Source: Diphasiastrum complanatum
Lineage: Eukaryota; Streptophyta; Lycopodiopsida; Lycopodiales; Lycopodiaceae
Length of the DNA stretch: 64,000 nucleotides
Direction of reading: 5' to 3'
Assembly: GCA_029204225.1 (NCBI GenBank)
Contig: CM055098.1
Coordinates: 21,615,097-21,679,096 of the forward strand
The notes beneath the pieces are model-generated. The model was not told the origin of the DNA. It did no database searches and saw nothing but the letters and a program-made list of their open reading frames with translations. A program made the position numbers and the translations under genes. Below, one piece after another: positions 20,877-31,767 of this stretch (its first letter is position 1; each line of letters begins with the position of its first letter).

Positions 20877-23735
20877 GAGAGAAAAGCTTTATTAATGTCT
20901 TTTCTATGCCGAAAGGCATATAAGACTAAAAAAGTACATGTCAAGTGTGTGGTAACCATGGGAGCATATAAAACGTCTCCAAACTGTAATAAAGAAAACA
21001 TCTAGAACAGACTAAAATAGACACATATGCGAGAATGTGTGTGCATACTAATCCTATATATCTATGTCAAGATGTCAAGACTGTGCTGATACTGTAAAAA
21101 GATGTAATGTGAGCCACAGCCTGAGAAAGCACTGGAGTTTGCTGGCGTCGTCTGTGAACATGAGCATGCGTAACAGTAGCATGCTTTTGTGTAGGATGTC
21201 TGGTGAGCTTGGTAGGAACATGCTGGTGGGTAGTACATTGTCTTTGATCTCTGTGAGCATGTGAGCGGCTATCATCCTCGTCACCATCATAATCCTCATC
21301 CCTAGGCACTAAAGCACACGATCTCCGCCTAGTAAAGAATGAAGTAATCAATGGCTGTGAGGTAAAATGCTGGGATGTCCCGTATAAATCTCTCCGTAGT
21401 ATGAACATCTTGCGTATAATCAGAGCAACACATTGTGGGTCCTCATATGCTACGAGAGAACGTAGAGTGGTAGGCATGTCTTGAAATAGGCAATGATATC
21501 GCCCTCTGATCTCATAGTATACAGGGCATCGAAAGATAAAGTGCTCCTCAGACTCCACCTCATCTAGAGAGCGTAACTGGCAAATCCGCTTCTCTTTAGG
21601 AATACCATGAAATCTCCCAGTCTCAATAGCTAGCTGATGAGAAGACACCCTAAGTTGTCCCAATGTGAATATGAGGCAATGTGATAGTCCCGAATCCAGA
21701 TAACATGGCATAACCGGGGTCCCTAATGTATCCAGCTCCAAGTGGGTCTGGTAGAAAGTTGGTTTGACCCCAAGCTGGTTACGCCAAGTCCTCTCTAGAT
21801 ATGCGCGATAGAAGAATCGTCGGATATACTGATGGGTGCCTGAGGGAAGCTCTGTAATGGAGATACGAAATGAGCTGAGTAGGAGGTGAGATGCCTGAGA
21901 GAACCATGATAACCTGTAGCCCTGATCATGAAGATGCTGCGAGGAGGATAGTGCAACCTGTATGTATCGTGTGTATGTCTCTGGTAACGCCCGTATCCTC
22001 TGTATGTAGGTGATGAGTTGTAAAGCTGCCTCGGTTTGTAAAGGTGGAACTGTAAACTCGGCCAAGAGAATCTCATGTGGAATAGAAGGCTTCGCTCGAA
22101 TCCATTGAGCTAGCATGGTGGTCTGTAATCGTGAAAGACTGGCCCAGTGTGAAGAGGGGAGACCTGTACACCAAGCCTCTGCCGCATATAAAGCCGTGGG
22201 AGTGACAATGGTATCAAAGAGGCGACACGTACTGTGAGCATCCTGGATGGACTTCCGGAAACAAAATCGCTCTAGCTGAACAAGGGAGGCATGTCCCTTC
22301 CCCAGTCAAGTGGTGGCGGCCTGTCGCATGCTAAAAGTCGGACCTAAGAAAAGGATCCCCAGGTATGTGTACGAAGGGACCACCTCTAGAACCTGTCCAC
22401 CCAAAGTAAGCTCATGTCACTGCATGAATGCTCGTGAAGTGTTGAAGACCATAGCGTTGGTCTTCCCAATGTTCACCCCTAGGCCCATCTGGTGCAAAAC
22501 TCATGCAAGCAATCCAACTGTCACTGTAGACCCTCTCTGGTCGGTGAGACCAATACCACATCATCGGCATAAAGGAGGATGGCAATCAAGATGTCCCCCA
22601 GCCTGCAACCAGCACCACCACAACCTGTAATAACCCGCGCCAACTCATCAATATACAAGCCAAAGAGGACTGATGAGAGGGAGCAACCTTACTTCACCCC
22701 ACTCCAAATGTGATTGGATATGCCCCTACTATGCGGGAAACATCCTAGGACATGCTCAGTGGAGAAGCCAAGGTCTCAGAGTCTCTGGATGAGCAATGAG
22801 CGAGGAACAGAATCAAAGGCTTTCCTGAAGTCCACAAAACAACAGTAAATCCTCTCACTCATGTGCTTAGCCTCCTCAATCAAGGCCCGCAATGTGAAGA
22901 TGTGATCTGCAGTAGAATAATGGGCTCGAAAACTTGCCTGACGCATGGCATGTAGTCTCCTAGTTTTTGCTTCTTTGCTCACAACAGACTGTAGTATAGT
23001 ACGATATAGTTTCGCCAGGACATGCCCAATCATGATGGTGCAATAGTTACTCGGAATCATGGGGTCACGATTCTTATGGATGGGGTGGATAATGTTAGTG
23101 CACCAGGGGAATGGAAAGCCGGAAACAACTGCGGAGTTAAGAAGGATGGCTATAGTGGGGGCGAGTAAGTCAGAGGCATGGGGGTCTTCAATATTCTGGC
23201 TTTGTGGGACTTCATCTTCTTAATGGCAACAAGTACCATGTCAGACGTGAAGAAGGAGAATTCAGATGGTCGTGGAGATATAGAGATAGGCGAGTCGGTA
23301 GGGACGGTATACAGGTTGGTAGCATAGTTAGTCCAAATGCGAAGGTCCTCCAGGAGGGGTGGTGGAGAGCGAGGAATGAACTCACGCCAAAAAAGCGCCC
23401 GAAGAAGAACTGAAAAGGAGGTCAATAAGACGTTTCCCTTTAGAATCATCGTAGGAATGCTTCTTACCTTGGAGAACACGGTGGTAGGAGCGTCGAGAAG
23501 ATTGAAGCAAATGTGAGGTGTGGATACGTGAGTATGTTACTGACTGATGAAGAGAATGGCACTCGATATCATACCATGGAGAGTGCAATGGTCGAGGTGT
23601 GTGTCGAGTCTTTTTGGGATGAGGTTTTGTGGGGAGGGTTAGTGATGCAGCCGTGTGGAGAGAGGTGGTGAGGAAAGCAGCCTGGGTGTCGACCGGACTG
23701 TCATGAGGAAAGGAGTACTTGTAAATGGTAGCTCT
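20877..23735 (-). mobile_element. LINE copy C1, 5'-truncated and frameshifted
   Basis: Minus-strand ORF2 sequence from the endonuclease-RT linker (PWYDIECHSLHQS near 23550) through RT (YCTIMIGHVLAKLY, CCFVDFRKAFDSVPR, intact YADD at 22571-22560) to the C-terminal domain (22116-21067, with CQLRSLDEVESEEHFIFRCP, which has Arg where LINE A has the second Cys) and a His/Arg-rich tail. The 3' end shows TACTTTTTTAGTCTTAT, the hairpin at 20905-20920, GACATTAATAAAGC and a TC run at 20869-20882. The 5' boundary meets Helitron-like sequence near 23735. Several frameshifts make it inactive. Confidence 0.8.
20905..20920 (-). other. LINE 3' stem-loop
   Basis: TATGCC-GAAA-GGCATA on the + strand, a perfect 6-bp stem with a 4-base loop, 16-20 bases from the (GA)n tail. 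Diverged counterparts at 20797-20810 and 20259-20270 keep the pairing. Confidence 0.65.
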
Positions 23736-23739
23736 AAAA

Positions 23740-24066
23740 CTCTCGAATGGTGACAACTTTTTGTCCACTCTCTGATTGCTCTTCAAGAGCATCTGAATAT
23801 ATACCATCATGAACATCATCATCATCAACACGTGCAACATCTCTCATATACATATGTGGAATCCTCTGATATCACCCATCGGTGCCGTAAGGAAAGAGAA
23901 GGACAAAATGCAAGCATTATACGATGAATGACGCTCTATAATATGCTGCAAATCATCCTGAATGAAGTGCAATATGATGTCACGCATTCCATCACTAGGC
24001 GTCTAATCTATAGGCATAAGCACTGCAATCTCATTGCTCATAAGAACATTGAATTGTCTATTTGCT
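23740..24066 (-). pseudogene. Helitron Rep/helicase fragment
   Basis: Between the two LINE copies the minus strand encodes, in two frames, NEIAVLMP...RDIILH...LQHIIERHSSYNA, then LFPYGTDG, then RIPHMYMRDVARVDDDDVHD and KVVTIREF. The order and spacing match the Helitron-like N-terminal region of plant Helitron Rep/helicase proteins (RDIV...LQRI...HPSYD.LQYPLLFPYG..GW...VT.REFYA). It has an internal stop and a frameshift. No helicase domain and no Helitron ends are visible within this short piece. Confidence 0.65.
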
Positions 24067-25960
24067 CTACTCTGTGAACAACCAGACATTATGCGAAGTC
24101 GGATCTGTACGCCAAGTCTCAGCTGAATAGAGTACTGTAGGAGTGATCATAATGTCAAAAAGGCGACACTTACTAGGAGCTTCATGAATATATCTCCTGA
24201 AGCAAAATCTCTCTAGCTGGACCAAGGAGGCATGGCCCTTCCCTAGGTGGCCAAGGTTGCATCTCTCATATTGAAAATAGGACCCCCAGGAAAGTATAAG
24301 ATGAAACCACCTTTGATCCTCAAAGGTAAACTCTTGTCTCAGCATAAAGGATCTAGAAATATTGAAGACCATAACTTTGGTCTTCGAAATGTTTGCCTAT
24401 AATCCTCATTTAGCACAAAATGTATGTAGACTGTCCAAATGTCTCTGTAGTCCCTCACTGGTCGGCAATAATAGAGCTACATCATCAACATATAACAATA
24501 TGGCAATCAAGATTTCACCAAGGCTACAACCTAGACCATCATCTCGATTGATAACCTCTATTTAAAGTCAAAATAAAGTAGGTGAAAGGGAACAACCTTG
24601 TTTCACCCCAATAGTGCTCAACGCTGGATCTGAGATGCCGAACTCTCCTCTGAAAGAACCCCAAACTTTCTCATATAAAGCCATCACTGCCAATAGTGTA
24701 TCTGTGGAGAAGCCTAAGTCTTGCAGCCTTTGAATAAGCAAGGGTTGTGGACTGAGTCAAAGTCTTTCTTGAAATCAACAAAGCAGCAACAAACTCTCTC
24801 CTGTCTTTGCTTGGCTTGCTTAATGATGGAACGAAGTGTAAAGATGTGATCAGTAGTAGAGTAATGAGCTTTGAAACCCGCCTGACCCATTGTAGCCTCC
24901 TAGACTCTGCCTCTGTACTCATTGCAGACTGAAGGATGGTACCATAGAGTTTTGTGATGACATGCCCGATCATGAGGGTGTGACAATTATCAGGCTTCAT
25001 GGGATCACCGCTCTTGTGGGTAGGATGAATGATATTGGTGCACCACGAGGGAGGAAAACTAGTGATGACAGCTTGGTTAAGAAGATCAGCAAGCATGGGC
25101 ACAAGTGTCTCAGGAGCATGGATAAGGAGCTCAGATTCTAAATCTTTGACATCACACGTACGGTGTGTTCTCATTTTCTTGATGGCTGCAAGGACCATAT
25201 CAGACGTAAAAAGATAAAAATCAGAAGGTCATGGGGAAATGATAATGGGAATGTCAGCAGGGGTAGTGTACACAGTTGTGGCATAGTTAGTCCAAGTGCG
25301 AAGATCCGTGAGTGAGCGAGGTGGAGACCGGGGAGTGAACTCACACCAAAAGGCACCAGTGGAGGAACTGAAGAGGAGATTAATGAGACTTCTGCCTTCA
25401 TTTGATTCATAAGTGCGCTTTTTATTGCGAAGAACACTGGCATATACGACGAACATCACGAAGTAGGTGAGGCAAAATACTTTGTGTATGGATAATTTGT
25501 TGGTGGTAATAATGACATTCATCGTCATACCAGGGTTGTTTAGCTGATCGAGATGAGGGTTTGGGACAAGATCTGTGAGATGAAAAAGCTATAGAGGCAG
25601 CAACATGTAAGGCAGTTGTGAGGAAAGCAACTTGAGATTCAAGAGGTAGATAATAGAGAAAATCACGGAATAAAGTCATAAGAGATTCTTCGTTTGAGGT
25701 AATAAGTATCATCAAACTTGTATTTTGGTGCCCAATTAGAGGTAGAGGAAGAGGGATGTGGAGTAGGTGGTATGGTGTGTCCAAGGTGGAACGAGAGGCG
25801 TGAGTGATCTGAAAGAGCAGTGGTGGAAATAAGGAAATTTGAGATGAATGAAATGAAAGAGGGTGATTGTAAGGATCGCCAAATGAAGATCCTCTAGATC
25901 CTGTTGCATGCACTAGAAGGACAACTGTGGAGCCAAACCACCCAACTAGCTGGAAGCCGA
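24067..25960 (-). mobile_element. LINE copy C2, ORF2 middle part
   Basis: Minus-strand LINE ORF2 from the end of the endonuclease (TALSDHSRLSFHLGH in a shifted frame near 25800) through the linker (QPWYDDECHYYHQQ) and RT (WCTNIIHPTHKSGDPM, HTLMIGHVITKLYG, YVDD at 24492-24481) to SAETWRTDP near 24100. It stops abruptly at the Helitron fragment. The 5' part is probably the sequence at 30132-31560, separated by the 25961-30131 insertion. Many frameshifts. Confidence 0.75.
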
Positions 25961-28900
25961 GAGTCAAACCCCAATCAGCTTCTCCCGCGAGTGCCAGTGA
26001 CTGAATACAAGAAAGGAGAGGGATTCGGCAATCAAAAATTGAAACCAGGTTATTTAAATGGGCGAGCTACTATAGTTATATAGACTCCAAAAGCCTAGGA
26101 ATATTCCATACAGGATGCCAATTCTCAACAATTGCTTTTGATCTCCTTCACATGCACTTAAAGCAGTCAATCACCATGCACTAGCTCCACAAATCCTAAT
26201 TAGAGCATTTGGGCCCTCACAAGATTATTAATTACATTTCTGGCCTAGTCCGGAATGATGAGGCATAACTAATAAACTTGTACACACTGGAGTACCGAAT
26301 ATCCAAGTCTAGGATTATGCCGAATCCTATGCACAGGACATGGACGTAACATTCTTCGCCTTAAACAAGTTCTGTCCTTAGAACAGGCAAGAAGTTCAGA
26401 AACCAATCTCTTAACTTTCACACTTACCCAGAAAATCGTTACCCTTAGTCTGACTTCATTTAATAAATAAGTATTTAGAGATGGAACAATTTCCTAATTG
26501 TTTTATCTCTGCTTAGAAGTACTATATTAGCTTTCAAAAGTGCACTAAGCAATAAATTTTCCTATTGGGTCTGATTCTCTCCAAACCAGTAACATCACCT
26601 TCATGTAAATTCAATTTACATGGATCACTGGGTGAATTAATTTGTTATTTCAGATATCGAATTCAAAAGCTAAAGAAATTCCATTGTAATCATACTCTAA
26701 ACTCTATCCACAATTTTTTGTAGATAATAGTGCTTCTTGGTAGATATATTCTTAGAATATCCAAATATTCCAAGGCACAATACTTCAATCAACCAAAATC
26801 TTTAAGAGATCTATCAAGTCTGAAACAATTATAACTCAATTCAGAGCATTGCAGTTACTCTAATGAGTTAAATGCCCCATTTCTAGCATCAGATGCAAGA
26901 AATCAGCAATCCATCTGAATCTCCTTGTCTCCTATAAATCCGGAGATGTAGACTAAATCTCGTACACAAGCACTTATAGTACAATCTGTAGCAGAATACC
27001 ATCCACTAATTTAAGCAAACTTTCCACAAGTAAAAACAATTTACTTTGAGAATGTCGATACAAATGTTCTCAATTAGACATTGGAGTAAAGAAATTTAGA
27101 TTTTTAACAAATTGATCTAAATTCTTGACTTATTCAACAGATTGAAAATTACTCATTATACATAAGAATCATCATATTTCCTTATAATCTTCTGATAACA
27201 ATTAAGTATCTATTCATGATCCGTCAATCGTAAATATTTAGAATCTTATGGTTCGTCAATCATAATTCGTAAGATTCGAAAACCACACTTAATCATCAAA
27301 AGATACTAGAGTGTATGTTCAACACACTAACTAAAGAAATATAAGAATCATCCTAAAATCTTTTTCCCCAAGGAAAATTACTAGATTTCAAGAATATTCT
27401 TCCAGCTCGATTCTTAACAAATATGAGTTATCCAAACTATGTGATCAATCAAGTAAACAAGACAAAAGGCATACCAAAACTATTTTAGCATCAGTCTTCA
27501 ACTACAAAAGCTTTATGAAATTCTCTAGGACAAAATCTAGAGATTACAAAGTTTTGCTAAATTCCTACTGAATTCACTGGTTATGCTTGATATTCGTTAA
27601 CCTCTATCATCCAATATGAGCTCACTAGGATACAGTCAATAACTTAGAGTCTATTTCCCATTCGAGAGATATTCTATACCAAGAATTTCCTATATCCTAT
27701 GCACATAACTTTTACTAATGAATCTCAATGATTCACAAATCATGTGTCTTATAAGCAAGATAGATTGAAACAAACAGTTCCTGGTGAATTTCCGTTCTCT
27801 CTAGCTTGTTCGCTTACCAATTAACTTTATTCAGGAGTAATTCAACTACTCAAGTTAATTATTGATGATTTAGAAATCTCAAATGTCTAGGTGCTGAGTT
27901 TGTTTATCTTGGGGCCTATCTTGGACAACACCACATTTAGACCCTCTTCTACATCATTTTTGAGTCAATAATTCATTCTTTCCACATAAAGAACCATTAA
28001 CCTGCAAGTAACTGCTTTGAACATTTCTTGTTCATATGTCTATGTACATGGACTAGTTTAAGTATACGATATAAACTCAATACTTAGGAAACACATAGTA
28101 GATCCACAAGATTGAGACGTAGGTAACCAAAATATTCCACTATGATCCAATACATAAACATACGCTATAATCTCGTGGATTCCTCCCAAAATCCGCATAT
28201 GTTACTCACATGACTCACTGAGAATCTTGCAACTCAGCTACAAAATAACTCTATTCCTCATGAGTAATGAGCATCCGACAATATTACAAACCAGACTTTT
28301 TTCTAGATCATAAATATCTCATCCTGAGTGACAGAAATATTACTCTCAATAATCAACTATCAAATAGAGATAATTATTTGGTTTAGGAAGTCTAAATTCC
28401 ATGAATTTAGTCATTCCTTCACTGGATTTGAATCAACTGAAAGCTTCAATAACTTCCAAGTCAAATTCACATTCGTATGGATGTAGAATTTCATATAACA
28501 ATGACCAGTCCTCCAAAACATAGTTCATAATGAGATACCATTTGGGATCCGGATCTATATCTCATAATTTCCCAAAATACCCTGACACAAATAACCAATG
28601 GATTCCGGTTTTAGTATACCATTACCATTACAGTAATCACTAACCATTGGTCTACAGATCACTCTTGCTCAAGAAATTCTCTTTGGAATCACTGATGTCC
28701 CATACCACCAATTTTCCCTCCAAGATAGTTCTTTGCTTCTAGATCTGTTTACCAAAAATTCAAAAAAATTAATTGGCTATTCTATATCCAATTATAGGAT
28801 TATGTTTACAACCAATTCCAGGAGATACCTCTAGCCATCGAATTCTCTCATGCTTCTTAAGCATTTCACTGTAGATGAACACATCATCTAAGAATACCAC

Positions 28901-30131
28901 TACGCATTGACGTAGGTATGAATGAAATATATCGTTCAAAGGCTGTTGAAATGCGACAAGCGTATTCATTAAACCAAAAGGAACATTAGAACTCAATACA
29001 ACAGAAATAATACTGTAATAGATATCCAATATCTATTTCAGAATCGGTAAGAAGAATTTCATTTCTTCAAAAGTTAAAAGTACCCTTGGTTGCCTCCGTT
29101 ATTGTAAAGAAACACTCTATATTACCTTCTACTTAGAATCCAAATTACAAGATTCCTGTATAGAACACATTCCAATTGCTTTTCGTTTGCAAACTCCTGG
29201 GATTTAAAAATCCAATTGCAACACAAAAATGGTTCCAGAATTGGATTATTATCCGACTGTCATCCATTTTTCCTAAGGAACTTCAACTCCTCAAAATTCT
29301 AAATGAATACTGGGGAAAGGAAATCAAATTCCCAAAGATAGTCAAAAATAATTCCTAAAACTTGATTACCAATTGCACTCTCACTCTCAATCACTTATAC
29401 TTTTGGAGTTTGAGGTAGATTAACGTAACTGGTTCACTTGGTCAACCAATCATCTACACCTCAGGCTTCATCTCCTTCCTCCCTTCTTGAATGTGGTTCA
29501 GTTAAAAAGCCCTAGATTCGGCAAGGAAAAGGCCTAAACTCGATTCAGTAGAACTTCCATCTACTGGTCTCGCAAAGTGTTCCGATTTGTTAACTGTCGC
29601 ACTCAACTGTTGGCAAATCTTTCAGTAGGTCAGTATAGAAACTGTTCCCTCGAAATTTGCATTATTGATCACATAAATCAAGAAATTGCTCCCATTAGTT
29701 GACAGATCCCTAAAATCTGATAAACCGACTGATTCCATCTCAATAAGGTCATTCACTTGCAAGTGAATTTCATCTTATCAATAATTGACAACGAAATAGT
29801 GAAAAAACCTTAAAAGAATCATGTTTGACCATTTTCCGACTTTTTCGGCATGTTCTAATGGATCAAAGCCACATGCAAGTGCAATCAGACCCTAGTTACT
29901 GTAATTTAACTACATGCAAGCACAAAAAGTTCTGATTTGGATCAATATCGGTTCTTATAGTCAATTGCCAAATTTTGACCAAAAACACTATCTAGATCCG
30001 ATTTTGATCATATCACCGGCATGCAATCATTAGAACCTATGCTAATGACTGTAAAACAGCAAGTACAATCCTGAAATTTTTTTATACACAGTAGATTCGA
30101 CAAATTTCTAGTCGAGTCAGGCAAACAAGCT
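25961..30131. mobile_element. 4.2-kb insertion, probably a decayed LTR element
   Basis: This segment interrupts the LINE endonuclease region. LINE sequence on both sides abuts the same five bases AAGCC (about 25955-25959 and 30132-30136), a possible target duplication. The only recognisable coding part is a Ty3/gypsy RT piece at 28830-29029 (minus). The rest is AT-rich with no clear gene, and I could not identify LTRs. The ends do not show TG...CA, so the boundaries are approximate. Confidence 0.45.
28830..29029 (-). pseudogene. Ty3/gypsy reverse transcriptase fragment
   Basis: The minus strand encodes VPFGLMNTLVAFQQPLNDIF then VVVFLDDVFIYS, the core palm motifs of gypsy RT with an LDD catalytic box. 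The flanks are eroded and no protease, RNase H or integrase part is legible. Confidence 0.75.
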
Positions 30132-31580
30132 AAGCCATTAAAAATGGCTAAATCATGTGCACCGCCAAACTAAAGAAGATACTCACCGTAAGTAGTGACC
30201 GGTCCAAAAACATTAGCAAAGGTCCTGCTAATACCCATATTAACTCCATCAATAGATTGCACATGAAACTGATCCGAAGCATCATGAAGTTCTGTCTGAC
30301 GTGAGGCAGTCCTGGCCATTGAAATCGCCAGTTAGGAGTATATGAACTTGCATTGAATATCTGATAATGTCCGGTGATAGATCAACGTATGAGAATCCAG
30401 ATCTGCAAAAGAGAATGTCATGGGTGGAAAGTAACATACTACCATAAAGATATCTTTGTCCAGGCCTATACCATGTCCACTAGGGTGAACCCAAAGATAG
30501 TGTGAATGTACATCATGATCCATGAACTCAATAATAGACTGTAGAGTCTCTCGGTACAAACATGCCACTCCACCTGAACCTCTGCCACTTGTGGAACATG
30601 TCACTATCCGGTATGTACTATACCATCGAAAACCTGGGAAATCTGGTAAGCCTCTCTCATTGCTCATGCGTCTCAGTAAATAGCAAGATATCACCATGTG
30701 CAATAAAATCAACTAGATCTCCAGTTGTTGATGATGAATGAATCCCATTACAATTCCACACTCCAATCCACAATTTGTGTGGACAGGCCCTTGGGATGTC
30801 CCTAGCTTGAGGACCCCAATTTCCTAGGCACTAGAAGTAGATGGTCCCCGATCCAGGTATCTAACTTGACCGTCACGATAAATAGCGATTCTACCAGATG
30901 CCTTGTTTTCTTGGAAAACTTTAGTACGTTCTTCCACTTGCATATAGATGAGATCATCGTCTAGGAATATGTTCGTGCCCTTTAACTTGCCTTTGAGCCG
31001 CATACTTTCTTCTCTCTTCTTTTGACTTGAACCGGATGATATGAAAGGCATTATCTTTCTTGGTGCGCCAAGCATTATACAATGTAGTTTCTAGAAACGA
31101 TGTTGCTTCTTTCAATGCATCTCGAGTGTTGGGGACTCCTCGAACTCGAACATTGAGAGCTTTTAACCCAGTATCTGGATTTTCTTTGAGAATTGCCTTC
31201 GTGAGAGCAATCATGGCCACTTTAAGATTCTGCACCTCAGTTCGTAGAGCATCCACTGCTGTCTTTAAGTAACCTTCACAGGCTTTCGTTGGTGTGTATA
31301 GATCATCTGCTGAAATAGGAATAATGGCATCAATTTGAGGAGTACTGTTAGTAATGCAAATAGGTGAAGAGGATGACTGGGATGGGATCGAAGAAAAAGA
31401 AGAGGGGAATGGAGGCTGGGGGGGGGGTGTTCTGCTCCAACAGCAGCAGCCAAAGGAAGAGGATTCGAGGGGTGGGGTGAGGGGGATGAGATGGAGGGGA
31501 TGGGGAGCATGGCCTCCCCCTAGTTTTCCGGGCCATGGTGAGGAGGGAGATGGAGCACTAGGAAGAGGAGGGCGCCATCG
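30132..31580 (-). pseudogene. LINE copy C2/D, 5' part: ORF1 and endonuclease start
   Basis: The minus-strand ORF1 starts at 31536 (MARKTRGRPCSPS) and has a Pro/Ser-rich N-terminus, a coiled-coil-like middle, and the C-terminal domain LKALNVRVRGVPN then LKGTNIFLDDDL, parallel to LINE A ORF1. A frameshift divides ORF1 near 30980-31060. ORF2 begins after about 30790 with endonuclease motifs (RGSGGVACLYRET, IFMVVCYFPP, LLTGDFNGQ, TASRQTELHD, DLAIFNGL) and stops at about 30132, where the insertion begins. It is probably the 5' half of the LINE continued at 25960-24067. Confidence 0.75.

Positions 31581-31583
<3 letters not shown>

Positions 31584-31629
<46 letters not shown>
31584..31629 (+). repeat. 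(GA)n microsatellite at the LINE 5' end
   Basis: About 46 bp of GA repeat abutting the 5' end of the LINE and lying about 140 bp before the first visible MAD1 exon. Confidence 0.9.
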
Positions 31630-31632
<3 letters not shown>

Positions 31633-31767
31633 CTGTAACAGTTCATTTGTAGAAACTGTTTCATTATACATTACGAAAGATCAATCTCATAACATCTTTG
31701 CATTAAGTTATGCATTGAGGTACTTTCTGAGAGCTTCTTGTACACTTATGAAATTGATCTTTTACAG

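Noticed and set aside
31354-31638. + strand Gly/Glu-rich frame ending in Arg-Glu repeats
   Set aside because: Antisense of LINE ORF1 N-terminus running into the (GA)n tract; no independent support.
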